Source: JBIOHJ01 sp044448905
Lineage (GTDB): Bacteria > Bacteroidota > Bacteroidia > AKYH767-A > OLB10
Assembly (NCBI GenBank): GCA_044448905.1
Contig: JBIOHJ010000020.1
Span: forward strand, 1 to 31,284
DNA length: 31,284 nt
Direction of reading: 5' to 3'
In this document: positions 1 through 8,811 of the stretch, one piece after another
Layout of the letters: each line of letters starts with the position of its first letter
How positions within the stretch are numbered: the stretch's first letter is position 1
Position numbers and translations under genes: made by a program
The notes under the pieces: model-generated
The model's input: the letters and a program-made list of their open reading frames with translations, nothing else
Databases searched by the model: none
What the model was told of the DNA's origin: nothing

Positions 1-408
1 ATAATACTTACTTTTTTTGCGTTGCTCTTATTGCTGGTATTACCCTCTGCTTTTTTCGTATGGATGCTGGGTAATGACTTTACGGGACTTAAAAGTTTAC
101 TCCCATGGCTGGCTCCCGGCATTTTAATGCTTGTTATCAATATTATCATCAGCCATTATTATTCAGGTTCGGGAAAACCCGTTATGGCATTGATCGGATC
201 GGGTGCTGGTTTTGTAATAACACTTTGTGCCGGTTATGTGCTTATTCCAACCATTGGATTAAAAGGTGCGGCTATAACGGCTACACTATCGTATTTTATT
301 TCTTCGGTTTTGTTGTTGGTTATTTTTATGAAGCAGAAAAAACTTCAGGTAAAGGAGTTTATACCCACTGTGAAAGATTTTTTGTTTTGGAAAGAAAAGC
401 TCGTGTGA
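1..408 (+). CDS. Polysaccharide biosynthesis flippase, C-terminal part (5' end outside window)
   Basis: The reading frame is open from the first base and ends at a TGA at 406-408, so the gene starts upstream of the window. About 135 residues are visible. They form roughly four hydrophobic helices with short polar loops, including SHYYSGSGKP and IPTIGLKGAAITATLSYF, followed by a short basic cytoplasmic tail. The pattern IGLKGAAIAT after a helix is typical of the C-terminal half of Wzx/MATE-like (MVF superfamily) flippases, which move undecaprenyl-linked sugar repeat units across the inner membrane. The substrate cannot be told from this fragment. It converges on murF with a gap of two bases, so neither gene has its own terminator in that gap. 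Confidence 0.75.
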   Translation: MILTFFALLLLLVLPSAFFVWMLGNDFTGLKSLLPWLAPGILMLVINIIISHYYSGSGKPVMALIGSGAGFVITLCAGYVLIPTIGLKGAAITATLSYFISSVLLLVIFMKQKKLQVKEFIPTVKDFLFWKEKLV

Positions 409-410
409 TA

Positions 411-1727
411 TCAAATGTTAAACGCTTCCATTACTTTTTCCATTTTCAACCCTCTCGAGCCTTTGATAAGAAAATAACTTTCTGTAAACTTTTTATTCAG
501 AAAAAAGTTTTTGGCATCATCGGAGGTTTCAAAAAAGGAGGCTTTGATTTGATTGGAAAATTCAGAAAAATATTTTCCTATTAATATTACCTCACTAAAA
601 TTCCGTTTTCTCAAGAGATTAATAATGGCAAGATGTTCCTTCTGAGTTTCGTTGCCCAACTCGAGCATATCGCCAAGCACTACGATTTTTTTCCCGGTGT
701 ATGCTTTGTCAAAATTTACTAAGGCGGCTTCCATGCTCGTTGGATTGGCATTATAATAATCCAGGATAAAGGTGTTGGAGTTTTTGGTAATTACCTGTGA
801 GCGCTGGTTAGCGGGAAAATAATTTTCGATCCCCTGATTAATAAAATCTTTTTCAACACCAAAGTAATCACCAACGCAAACAGCAGCCAGAATGTTTTCG
901 AAATTGTAATCACCAGTAAGTTTCGATTGAACAGTGTTTAAGTGTTGCGGATTTTTTTTGGCATGCCATTGTATCTTTAAAAAAGGATTTGAGTTTATTA
1001 TAGTTCCTGCGTAATCACAATCATCAGAATTTCCATAACCGACACTATTCTTATAATTGCCGCACATTTCTTTTAAATAATGATTATCGGAATTGATAAA
1101 AATTTTTCCCTGGATTGTTTTTAAATAATCATACAATTCTTTTTTTCCTATTATCACTCCTTCAAATCCACCGAAGCCTTCGAGGTGAGCTTTGCCAACA
1201 TTAGTAATTAATCCGCACTCCGGTTGAGCTATCTTACATAACAGTTCAATTTCTTTTTGATGATTGGCTCCCATTTCAATAACTGCAAATTCATGCTCCG
1301 GAGTAAGTGATAAAAGTGTAACGGGAACCCCAATGTGATTATTAAGATTGCCAACCGTAGCGTGCGTTTTAAATTGCCGACTCAATACAGCATAAATAAG
1401 TTCTTTGGTGGTAGTTTTACCATTGCTCCCGGTTAAGGCAATAATTTTAGCCGTTAATTGTTGGCGATGAAAAGTTGCCAGCTGCTGCAAGGTGATTAAA
1501 ACATTTTCACAAAAAATAAAGCGTTCATCCTTATTGAGCGTATTGTCATCAACAACAGCATATGCAGCACCTTTTCGTATAGCATCGTTTGCAAAAGTGT
1601 TGCCATTAAAATTATCTCCTCGCAATGCAAAAAAAATGCAGCCTTCTGTTATTTTCCTTGAATCGGTGCAAACGTTTTGATTGACTGCTTTAAATCGTGA
1701 ATAGAGTTTTTCGATCAGGTTGCTCAT
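411..1727 (-). CDS. murF: UDP-N-acetylmuramoyl-tripeptide--D-alanyl-D-alanine ligase MurF
   Basis: This 438-residue Mur ligase makes UDP-MurNAc-pentapeptide in the cytoplasm by ATP-dependent addition of D-Ala-D-Ala, the last soluble step of peptidoglycan precursor synthesis. The N-terminal UDP-binding domain carries CTDSRKITEGCIFFALRG (about residues 20-37). The ATP-binding P-loop TGSNGKTT is at residues 99-106, followed by GNLNNHIGVP and VIEMGANHQKEI in the central domain. The C-terminal domain carries LDYYNANPTSMEAAL and VLGDMLELG, which separate MurF from MurC/D/E. Length is normal for the Bacteroidota. The ATG at 1727 gives a normal MurF N-terminus. It lies downstream of gldJ on the same strand, with a hairpin terminator between them, so it probably has its own promoter or depends on read-through. 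Confidence 0.95.
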   Translation of the reverse strand: MSNLIEKLYSRFKAVNQNVCTDSRKITEGCIFFALRGDNFNGNTFANDAIRKGAAYAVVDDNTLNKDERFIFCENVLITLQQLATFHRQQLTAKIIALTGSNGKTTTKELIYAVLSRQFKTHATVGNLNNHIGVPVTLLSLTPEHEFAVIEMGANHQKEIELLCKIAQPECGLITNVGKAHLEGFGGFEGVIIGKKELYDYLKTIQGKIFINSDNHYLKEMCGNYKNSVGYGNSDDCDYAGTIINSNPFLKIQWHAKKNPQHLNTVQSKLTGDYNFENILAAVCVGDYFGVEKDFINQGIENYFPANQRSQVITKNSNTFILDYYNANPTSMEAALVNFDKAYTGKKIVVLGDMLELGNETQKEHLAIINLLRKRNFSEVILIGKYFSEFSNQIKASFFETSDDAKNFFLNKKFTESYFLIKGSRGLKMEKVMEAFNI

Positions 1728-1732
1728 AGTGC

Positions 1733-1768
1733 AAAATAAAAACGCTCCGTGATATAAATCATGGAGCG
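1733..1768 (-). terminator. Rho-independent terminator after gldJ
   Basis: Arms 1743-1753 (CGCTCCGTGAT) and 1758-1768 (ATCATGGAGCG) pair over 11 bp with one G-U wobble and a four-base loop. On the minus strand the hairpin is followed by TTTTTATTTT. It lies 23 bases after the gldJ stop and just before the murF ATG, so it should end gldJ transcription. The run of A on the other side also gives T after the stem on the plus strand's complement only weakly. Confidence 0.7.
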
Positions 1769-1790
1769 CTAAAAAAAAATATTTTTCAGA

Positions 1791-3251
1791 TTATTTAGAC
1801 TTAGACTTCTTTCTTTTTGCGGTTTCGCTCTTTTGCTTTTGAAATCCTACTGGGCTCCCTACCCGTGCCATTGCACAACGGAAACCAATGTAGTCTGTGG
1901 CAATCCGCTCATCCAAAAATCTCCTTGCTCCCGGTGACATGTAATATGCGCGGTCCTTCCACGAGCCCCCTTTATACACACGCGAATGGTCATCAACCAT
2001 ACTCGATACTCCATAATTATAAACTACATCCGGCTCATCGGCATCGAGGAAATTAATATTATCGGCTTTACGGTAGTTTCTGCGTCCTTCGTTTTCCTGT
2101 TCAGTCACATCGCGGTAAATAATTCTGCCTAACGAATCTTTTTCAGAAATCTGTCCTTCCTCATCGGTTAATTGTGTTTTAAAAACGTTTCCGCGGAAAG
2201 CATTAAAATCATCCTTATCTTCAGGAGATAAAGGACGATACACATCGGCAACCCATTCTGAAACGTTGCCGGCCATATTATATAAGCCGTAATCGTTAGG
2301 TATATAAGAAATAACAGGAGCTGGAATATCAGCATTATCGTTCAAGTAACCTGCAACACCCATATTATCGCCCATACCGCGTTTAAAATTGCCAAGCATT
2401 TCGCCTTTGTGTTTTTCACTTGCATCCCGAACCACATGCCCTGTCCATGGATACTGCCTGCGGTCGGTTACTCGTTCAAATACGGTATTGCCAATAAGTG
2501 CTGTTGCAGCATATTCCCATTCGGCTTCGGTAGGCAGGCGGTAGCGGGGCAGAAAAATTCCGTCCTCTACTCTTACTTTTCGGGTATCACGGTTGGGATT
2601 AAAATCATGCAAATCGCTTTTTACCAAGCCTTCATATTGTTGCGATACGTACGCATCATAATTAAAATTATCTTCATTAACCTGGGCAGGGTTAGTTCTT
2701 AAAATGCCTTCGCGTATTAAAATTAATTCATTAACACGATCGGTTCGCCATGCGGCATAATCATTTGCCTGAAGCCAGTTAACCCCTACTACCGGATAAT
2801 TCATATAGGCCGGATGACGAAGGTATAATTCCACCAAAGGTTCGTTATAGGCAAGTTTTGATCGCCAAACCAACGTGTCAGGCAAGGCTTTTTTATACAC
2901 TTCGGGATAATCGGTACTAAATACACGGTCTAACCAATAAAGGTACTCAAGGTAATGAAGGTTAGAAATTTCTGTTTCATCCATGTAAAAAGAAGACACT
3001 GTCATCCGTCTTGGAATATTATCCCAATCCATAGTAATGTCCTGTTCGGTACGGCCCATTGTAAATGTACCGCCTTCAATAAGTATTAATCCCGGACCAT
3101 GTTCCTGTTCATCATAAGGAACCACCTCAAAACCTCCGTTTTTTTCTTCATTATAAAGCCACCCCGTGGTTTGGGATTTTGGCTTACCGCATGCGGCTAA
3201 AATCAATATTCCGAATATGACCGGCAGATAATTGATTGTTGCTTTTTTCAT
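1791..3251 (-). CDS. gldJ: Gliding motility / T9SS lipoprotein GldJ
   Basis: GldJ is an outer-membrane lipoprotein facing the periplasm. It is needed for type IX secretion and for gliding in Flavobacterium johnsoniae. The lipoprotein signal MKKATINYLPVIFGILILAAC puts the acylated cysteine at residue 21. The body is a formylglycine-generating-enzyme-like (FGE-sulfatase) fold: LILIEGGTFTMGRTEQD near residue 60, YRLPTEAEWEYAA, YNMAGNVSEWVADVY, YKGGSWKDRA and the closing GFRCAMARV. The enzyme fold is thought to be structural in GldJ/GldK. The start at 3251 is chosen over an in-frame TTG at 3278 because it yields a compact lipoprotein signal and follows a well-placed promoter. The product is 486 residues and ends in a lysine-rich tail. 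Adjacency to porU/porV matches the F. johnsoniae porV-porU-gldJ order and favours GldJ over the paralogue GldK/PorK. Confidence 0.88.
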   Translation of the reverse strand: MKKATINYLPVIFGILILAACGKPKSQTTGWLYNEEKNGGFEVVPYDEQEHGPGLILIEGGTFTMGRTEQDITMDWDNIPRRMTVSSFYMDETEISNLHYLEYLYWLDRVFSTDYPEVYKKALPDTLVWRSKLAYNEPLVELYLRHPAYMNYPVVGVNWLQANDYAAWRTDRVNELILIREGILRTNPAQVNEDNFNYDAYVSQQYEGLVKSDLHDFNPNRDTRKVRVEDGIFLPRYRLPTEAEWEYAATALIGNTVFERVTDRRQYPWTGHVVRDASEKHKGEMLGNFKRGMGDNMGVAGYLNDNADIPAPVISYIPNDYGLYNMAGNVSEWVADVYRPLSPEDKDDFNAFRGNVFKTQLTDEEGQISEKDSLGRIIYRDVTEQENEGRRNYRKADNINFLDADEPDVVYNYGVSSMVDDHSRVYKGGSWKDRAYYMSPGARRFLDERIATDYIGFRCAMARVGSPVGFQKQKSETAKRKKSKSK

Positions 3252-3275
3252 GTATGATGTTTTTTTTGTGGGAAG

Positions 3276-3308
3276 CAAATGTAATATTTCCTTTTTGAAT
3301 TAACCAAA
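3276..3308 (-). promoter_or_regulatory. Candidate gldJ promoter (Bacteroidota TTTG / TAnnTTTG type)
   Basis: On the minus strand TTTG (complement of 3305-3308) is followed after 21 bases by TACATTTG (complement of 3276-3283). This fits the Bacteroidota -33/-7 consensus. The -7 box lies 24 bases before the ATG at 3251, which implies a short leader and supports that start. Confidence 0.55.
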
Positions 3309-3412
3309 TGCTGCCACGATTAATACACTATAACGTTAATATGGCTGATTTCGTATTATTTATTGTAAAAATTTTTTGGATGATTAAATTCTAAGTTTTT
3401 TTATCGGTATAA

Positions 3413-4411
3413 CTAAAATGCCGGACAACTGATTGTGCGGAATCTCTTTTTTTTAGGCTTGCATTCAAACTGCATTCCGAAGCTTATTTCATGCGCCCCC
3501 AATGTGGTATTATTTCCGAGCGCGGAAATTGTTATATCATAGCTGTAACCAAATTTTATTAACCCTTTCTGAATTCCCACCAAAGCAGTAATAGATTCAC
3601 TTGAGAATCCACCGCTTAAATTTGCCCTGTACCACAATCCACCTATAATTGGAGAATGCAGGATGTAAGTTCCCAAGTTAAGATAGTTTGTACTTAACTG
3701 TTGCTGAAAAATTAAGTTAGGCGAAAGATAAGTACCCTCATCGCGGTTGTTTGCAAAGCGATAGCTGCCGGTTGTTCCCAATGGAACCATAGCGCCAATA
3801 TGAGCAGTATACCTTCGTGGAAGCGGGCTGGTTCCATCAACAATATATGCTTCATCGGGCTCCGTTAAATGAAATGCTGCAATTCCGCCATAAACTGTTG
3901 AAGAATATGCAACAAGCCCCACTGAAAAATCGGGATAGGATTCGGTAAGATTCGGTTGAATTTCCTGCGTATTATAAATAAATCCGTAACGTGGATCAAT
4001 CTGATCGCCAAAATTGAGTTTAAACCAGTCTAATTTTTTCTGAACATACGTTGCCTGTAAACCCAACCGTATTGAAAAATCGCGCGAAATATTAACATTA
4101 TAGGCATAAATACCGGTTATATTGGTTGTTGAAATTGTTCCGTTACCGGCTTTGTCATTTAAAATATTTATTCCTATTCCGCCTGATAAAACATCAATAT
4201 GCTGATCGTAAGAAGCGCTATAGGTAATATACGTTTTATCAATACCCGGCCATTGATTGCGGTAGTTTAATGCTATCCGGGGACACCGGGCAGAGCCCGC
4301 GAATGCCGGGTTGAGATAAATGGGTGAAGAATAAAACTGAGTAAAATACGGATCCTGCGCCTGAATTGTAATTGTCAGTACCGAAAACAGCAGGGTAAAA
4401 TATCTTTTCAT
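3413..4411 (-). CDS. PorP/SprF family type IX secretion membrane protein
   Basis: This 332-residue protein has a Sec signal peptide (MKRYFTLLFSVLTITIQAQ) followed by the family hallmark QDPYFTQFYSSPIYLNPAFAGS and LNYRNQWPGIDKTYITYSASYDQ. The remainder is a run of amphipathic strands expected of an outer-membrane beta-barrel. PorP is an essential T9SS part in Porphyromonas gingivalis. SprF-type paralogues help secrete particular partner adhesins. Paralogues are many in this phylum, so I give no gene symbol. It lies between gldJ and the divergent porU, which links it to the core machine. It ends in a short basic tail (KPKKKRFR) and a final SCPAF. The space to gldJ is 134 bases and carries the gldJ promoter, so the two are probably transcribed separately. 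Confidence 0.88.
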   Translation of the reverse strand: MKRYFTLLFSVLTITIQAQDPYFTQFYSSPIYLNPAFAGSARCPRIALNYRNQWPGIDKTYITYSASYDQHIDVLSGGIGINILNDKAGNGTISTTNITGIYAYNVNISRDFSIRLGLQATYVQKKLDWFKLNFGDQIDPRYGFIYNTQEIQPNLTESYPDFSVGLVAYSSTVYGGIAAFHLTEPDEAYIVDGTSPLPRRYTAHIGAMVPLGTTGSYRFANNRDEGTYLSPNLIFQQQLSTNYLNLGTYILHSPIIGGLWYRANLSGGFSSESITALVGIQKGLIKFGYSYDITISALGNNTTLGAHEISFGMQFECKPKKKRFRTISCPAF

Positions 4412-4584
4412 TTATAATTTAAGGTTGATACAGAAAAGTTATACGTATTTGTTCAATTTGGTTTCCAAAATGAATAAAATTCTTACATAGTTCATAAAAT
4501 AATTTAGTTCCAACACAATAATGTTATAGAATCTACGTTAATGCAATCAAATCGAAAATTACCATAGATTAAAAAATACCCCTG

Positions 4585-4614
4585 TTAATTTAACACAAAT
4601 TAATTTAACACAAA
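4585..4614. repeat. Perfect tandem duplication of a 15-mer
   Basis: TTAATTTAACACAAA occurs twice head to tail (4585-4599 and 4600-4614) in the divergent space upstream of porU. On the minus strand each copy contains TTTGTGTTAAATTAA, so the duplication also repeats a TTTG box. Confidence 0.9.
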
Positions 4615-4698
4615 GATAGCAGAATTTAATTTTATTATTAGTGAAAACTGCCCGAATCTTTCGCTTTCGACCTTCAAAATAGCATTGTAAAAATTAAG

Positions 4699-4706
4699 TA
4701 ATTTTG
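4699..4706 (+). promoter_or_regulatory. Candidate -7 box of porU
   Basis: TAATTTTG matches TAnnTTTG and lies 24 bases before the porU ATG. No convincing -33 TTTG was found at the right distance. Confidence 0.4.
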
Positions 4707-4730
4707 TCTAACCATTAATAAAATTTATTC

Positions 4731-7700
4731 ATGTCAGTAAAAAAAATCATTTCGTTCCTATTTCTGACCGTTTTTTTCATTGCTGCTAATGCTCAAAACC
4801 GAAACAGCTCACAACGCCAGTTAAAATGGCTTACGCCAGTTGAAATTTCTATTACCGAAACAGAAAAAGTAACTGTTTTAAATTGCGAGAATGCCCCTGC
4901 AGATCCAAGTTTGTCGTTTTTACCTGTTTACAGCGAAGTAATGGTATCTGATTTTGATGCTTCTGTTATTGAAATAAAAGCTGAATTGAGCAATGAAATT
5001 TATGAGCCTTTAAAAGAAGCGAATCTTATAACGCAACCGCTTCTAATTAAAAATGCAATTGAAGCAAATGCCTCCATTTCACACGAACGTAAAAAACCAT
5101 TTATCGTATTTTCGTTTATCCCTATTAGGAAAATTGCCGGTACAAATTCTTATGAAAAATTAGTTTCTTTTAACATTAAGTTCATTCCTGTAAAAACAAC
5201 TTTTGTTCAGAATATTGCACCGCGTTATTATAAACCCAATTCAGTTTTGGAAACAGGAACCTGGTACAAAATAGGTGTTTCCGGAAATGGTGTTTATAAA
5301 ATTGATTTCAATTTTCTAAAGAATTCAGGAATTGAAATGAGCAGTCTAAATCCGCAGCAAATTAAAATTTTCGGAAACGGTGGTGGCATGCTTCCCGAAG
5401 CCAATGCACCTCCCCGTGCCGATGATTTGATTGAAAACGCAATTGAAGTTGTTGGCGAATCGGATGGTGTTTTTAATGACGGGGATTATATTCTATTTTA
5501 CGGACAATCAGCTGATGAAACAAAATATGATGCGGCATCGCAACGTTTTCACACTACCAAACATCTTTATTGTGATTCGGCTTATTATTTTCTCACTACC
5601 GATTTGGGTGGTCCCTCAAAACGAATCAGTTTGCAATCATCGGTTTCACCGGGTATTAACGATATACCGGTAACAACCTTTGATGATTACGGCTTTCACG
5701 AAGACAATTCGAAAAACTTTACCAAGTCGGGCAGGAATTTTTACGGTGAAGCATTTGAGGCTTCGCTTACGCAAACTTTCTCTTTTTATTTTGCGAACCT
5801 GGTAACAACTGCCCCGGTATATTACAAAATGAAAGTAATGGCTCATTCATTTATTGATAGCCACTTCGCTTTAAAATACAGCGGGCAGCAATTATGCAAT
5901 GTTAAGGTTGATTATGTATGCACCAACTATATCTGCCCATATGGCAATGAAGATTTTTGTGAGGGAACTTTTTTGGCGGGCAATTCGAATGTAAATTTTG
6001 ATATCATTTACGACAAACCGCAAAATACTTCGGTAGGTTATCTTGATAATTTTGAAGTAAACGTGCGAAGACAGTTATCTTTATCAGGCAACCAGATGGG
6101 GTTCAGAGATAAAAATACTGTTGGTTTGGGTTACACTGCATTTTACACCCTCAGCAATTATAATTCATCACTAACTGTATGGGACCTTACCGACAAATTC
6201 AACATTAAAAACCAACTGGTAAATACCGATGGTACATTTCGCACCACTTCCGATGTATTGCACGAATTTATTGTCTTCCGAAATACCGATTTTTTAACTC
6301 CGCGCAACCATGGGCGAATTGAAAATCAGAATTTACATTCGCTTCCTCAAACCGATCTGATTATTGTTTCGCATCCGCTCTTTATGAGCGAGGCAAACAG
6401 GCTGGCCGATCACCACCGGACAGTTGATAACTTACGGGTAGTGGTTGCCGATATTAACCAGGTTTATAATGAATACTCTTCGGGCATGCGCGATGTAACT
6501 GCCATAAGAGATTTTGCAAAAATGTTTTACGACCGTTCGGCAACCGATATGCCGGATTACCTTTTGTTATTTGGTGACGGCTCTTACCTGAACAAAGCTG
6601 ATTACAGCGGCAATTCGAATTTTTTGCCAACTTATCAGTCCGAAAATTCTTTGTCATTAACTGATTCCTATGTGTCTGATGATTTTTTCGGCTTGCTCGA
6701 TTCGTTGGAAGGGTATTGGCCACCCGGTAGTAACCAGCTTATTGATTTGGGCATGGGACGCTTTCCGGTACGGTCGACAGGCGAAGCCAAAAATATGGTT
6801 GATAAAATTATCCGTTACTCTACACCAGGTTCAACCGGTGATGCAACATCTTGCAATCCTTCTAATTCGAGTTTGGGCGATTGGCGAAATGTAATTTGCC
6901 TGATTGCCGATGACCAAGATCAGTCCATCCATCTCGATCAAACCGAAAACCTGCTTGTTAATATTGACCCGATGATTAATAAATATAACATCGACAAAAT
7001 TTATTTGGATGCCTATGAGCAGGAATCTACTCCGGGCGGACAACGATACCCGGGTGTAAACGATGCTATTGACAAGCGTATGGAAAAGGGAGCGCTCCTA
7101 GTAAACTTTACAGGGCATGGTGGCGAAACAGGATGGGCGCACGAAGGAATATTAACGGTAGCAATGATAAATGCATGGAAAAATTCATACCGGATGCCAT
7201 TATTTATTACTGCTACCTGCGAGTTTTCGCGTTTTGATGACCCGCAGCGCGTATCAGCCGGTGAATATTCTATTTTAAATCCTACCGGAGGTGCTATTGC
7301 TTTGTATTCTACTACACGGTTGGTGTATTCAGGTCCTAATGCAACATTAAATAAAGAATTAATAAATTATGCGTTTGAAGAATTGAATGGCGAAATGCCC
7401 CGGCTTGGTGACATTTTCAGGTTAACTAAACGAAACGCCAACGTTAATGTGGGTATTAATCATCGCAATTTTACTTTATTGGGAGATCCGGCTCTGCGAT
7501 TATCTTATCCCAAATATGATATTATTGCTACTGCTCTCAATAATCAAAGTTTAGCTGGCTCTTCCGATACCATTCATGCATTGAGCAAGGTTACCATATC
7601 GGGCGAGGTACAAAGCAACGGACAAAAACTAACAACTTTTAACGGTATCGTATATCCAACTGTTTTCGACAAAACGGTTTCGGAAAAAACACTTTCAAAT

Positions 7701-8591
7701 GATGGTGACAGCCCCGAACGTATTTTTAAACTCCAAAAAAACGTGTTGTATAAAGGAAAAGCAAGCGTAAAAAATGGTGCCTTCACATTTACTTTTATCG
7801 TTCCCAAAGACATTGCTTATAATTACGGAACCGCACGGTTTAGTTTTTATGCGCAGAATGGTGTGGAAGATGCAGCTGGAAATTATGACAGCCTGGTAAT
7901 TGGCGGCATTGATACCACCACGGTTTCTGACAATATCGGCCCTGAAATAAAATTATTTATGAATGATGAAAAATTTGTTTTTGGCGGAATTACCGATGCA
8001 AGCCCAAAAATATATGCCTTGGTTGCCGATGACAATGGCATTAACACAGTGGGTAACGGAATCGGGCACGATATAATTGCCACACTTAATAACGATATTG
8101 CCAACTCGCAAGTGCTGAATGATTTTTATGAATCGGATATTGATAATTATCAAAAAGGAAAAATAATTTACAGCCTGAATGATTTAACCGAAGGCAGGCA
8201 CAGTTTAAAATTAAAAGTGTGGGATATTTATAACAACTCTTCTGAAGCAATTACTGAATTTATTGTCGCATCATCCGAAGAGATAGCGCTGGCGCATGTG
8301 CTTAATTATCCCAACCCGTTTACAACACATACTTCATTCTTCTTCGAACATAACCAACCATGCACTGACCTTGATGTTCAGGTGCAGGTTTACACAGTAT
8401 CAGGCAAACTGGTGAAGACATTGCAGAAACATATAATTTGCGATGGCTATTTTTCTGATTCGGTTGAATGGAATGGTCTTGATGATTTTGGTGACAGATT
8501 AGCCCGTGGTGTTTACGTTTATCGCCTGCGTGTCCAGGCATCAGGTGGCAGGTATGCCGAAAAGTATGAAAAGCTCGTTATGCTCAGGTAA
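4731..8591 (+). CDS. porU: Type IX secretion system sortase PorU
   Basis: PorU is a surface cysteine protease of the gingipain family (peptidase C25). It removes the C-terminal signal of T9SS cargo and joins the cargo to anionic lipopolysaccharide. The 1286-residue product starts with a signal peptide (MSVKKIISFLFLTVFFIAANAQ). A large N-terminal beta-rich region follows, with ETGTWYKIGVSGNGVYKIDF and QIKIFGNGGG. The C25 domain has DYLLLFGDGSY, then the catalytic pair: His796 in LLVNFTGHGGETGW and Cys830 in PLFITATCEFSRFDDP. The NHRNFTLLGDPALRLSYP segment closes the catalytic region. The end looks like a FlgD-like / T9SS C-terminal domain (LNYPNPF ... GVYVYRLRV ... EKLVMLR). That matches PorU being itself held at the surface by PorV. 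It is divergent from the PorP/SprF gene and lies 220 bases upstream of porV. Confidence 0.95.
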   Translation: MSVKKIISFLFLTVFFIAANAQNRNSSQRQLKWLTPVEISITETEKVTVLNCENAPADPSLSFLPVYSEVMVSDFDASVIEIKAELSNEIYEPLKEANLITQPLLIKNAIEANASISHERKKPFIVFSFIPIRKIAGTNSYEKLVSFNIKFIPVKTTFVQNIAPRYYKPNSVLETGTWYKIGVSGNGVYKIDFNFLKNSGIEMSSLNPQQIKIFGNGGGMLPEANAPPRADDLIENAIEVVGESDGVFNDGDYILFYGQSADETKYDAASQRFHTTKHLYCDSAYYFLTTDLGGPSKRISLQSSVSPGINDIPVTTFDDYGFHEDNSKNFTKSGRNFYGEAFEASLTQTFSFYFANLVTTAPVYYKMKVMAHSFIDSHFALKYSGQQLCNVKVDYVCTNYICPYGNEDFCEGTFLAGNSNVNFDIIYDKPQNTSVGYLDNFEVNVRRQLSLSGNQMGFRDKNTVGLGYTAFYTLSNYNSSLTVWDLTDKFNIKNQLVNTDGTFRTTSDVLHEFIVFRNTDFLTPRNHGRIENQNLHSLPQTDLIIVSHPLFMSEANRLADHHRTVDNLRVVVADINQVYNEYSSGMRDVTAIRDFAKMFYDRSATDMPDYLLLFGDGSYLNKADYSGNSNFLPTYQSENSLSLTDSYVSDDFFGLLDSLEGYWPPGSNQLIDLGMGRFPVRSTGEAKNMVDKIIRYSTPGSTGDATSCNPSNSSLGDWRNVICLIADDQDQSIHLDQTENLLVNIDPMINKYNIDKIYLDAYEQESTPGGQRYPGVNDAIDKRMEKGALLVNFTGHGGETGWAHEGILTVAMINAWKNSYRMPLFITATCEFSRFDDPQRVSAGEYSILNPTGGAIALYSTTRLVYSGPNATLNKELINYAFEELNGEMPRLGDIFRLTKRNANVNVGINHRNFTLLGDPALRLSYPKYDIIATALNNQSLAGSSDTIHALSKVTISGEVQSNGQKLTTFNGIVYPTVFDKTVSEKTLSNDGDSPERIFKLQKNVLYKGKASVKNGAFTFTFIVPKDIAYNYGTARFSFYAQNGVEDAAGNYDSLVIGGIDTTTVSDNIGPEIKLFMNDEKFVFGGITDASPKIYALVADDNGINTVGNGIGHDIIATLNNDIANSQVLNDFYESDIDNYQKGKIIYSLNDLTEGRHSLKLKVWDIYNNSSEAITEFIVASSEEIALAHVLNYPNPFTTHTSFFFEHNQPCTDLDVQVQVYTVSGKLVKTLQKHIICDGYFSDSVEWNGLDDFGDRLARGVYVYRLRVQASGGRYAEKYEKLVMLR

Positions 8592-8610
8592 TTTTAAAGA
8601 ATGCAACGGG

Positions 8611-8635
8611 TAATGGACAATTAGCAATTCCATTA
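8611..8635. repeat. Imperfect hairpin with a heptamer repeat after porU
   Basis: TAATGG (8611-8616) and CCATTA (8630-8635) form a 6-bp inverted repeat around CAATTAG and CAATT, which repeat with a period of seven bases. It lies 20 bases after the porU stop and could act in 3'-end formation, but no T run follows. The last 15 bases (8621-8635) recur exactly at 10368-10382. Confidence 0.6.
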
Positions 8636-8706
8636 CTTGTAAATGCATAAATTTCGTAACAGATTCGTAATTAAATTACATAGAAACCTTATGAAATTTA
8701 TTTCGT

Positions 8707-8714
8707 TATATTTG
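8707..8714 (+). promoter_or_regulatory. Candidate -7 box of porV
   Basis: TATATTTG is an exact TAnnTTTG match about 98 bases upstream of the porV ATG. It would give a leader of roughly 90 bases that contains the inverted repeat at 8768-8803. No clear -33 box is present. Confidence 0.4.
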
Positions 8715-8767
8715 CTGCCCTTTATTAAAAATATTCAATAAACTATAATATTCTGCATGATAAAACG

Positions 8768-8803
8768 TTTACGATTAAACAAACATTAAACTTAAATCGT
8801 AAA
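8768..8803. promoter_or_regulatory. 9-bp inverted repeat just before porV
   Basis: TTTACGATT (8768-8776) and AATCGTAAA (8795-8803) are perfect inverted copies separated by 18 bases. The second arm ends eight bases before the porV ATG. It could be a dimeric regulator's operator or a leader hairpin near the ribosome start site. Confidence 0.5.
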
Positions 8804-8811
8804 ATATTCAA

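Larger units (their letters stand above)
4412..4730. other. Divergent promoter region between the PorP/SprF gene and porU
   Basis: This 319-base AT-rich space has no credible gene. It holds a perfect tandem 15-mer at 4585-4614 and a -7 box for porU at 4699-4706. On the minus side, near 4440-4450, there is an imperfect TAACTTTT box for the PorP/SprF gene. Confidence 0.6.

Noticed and set aside
1791..3251. A sulfatase-modifying enzyme rather than GldJ
   Set aside because: The FGE fold is present, but the lipoprotein signal and position next to the T9SS sortase genes fit GldJ better, and no sulfatase gene is nearby.
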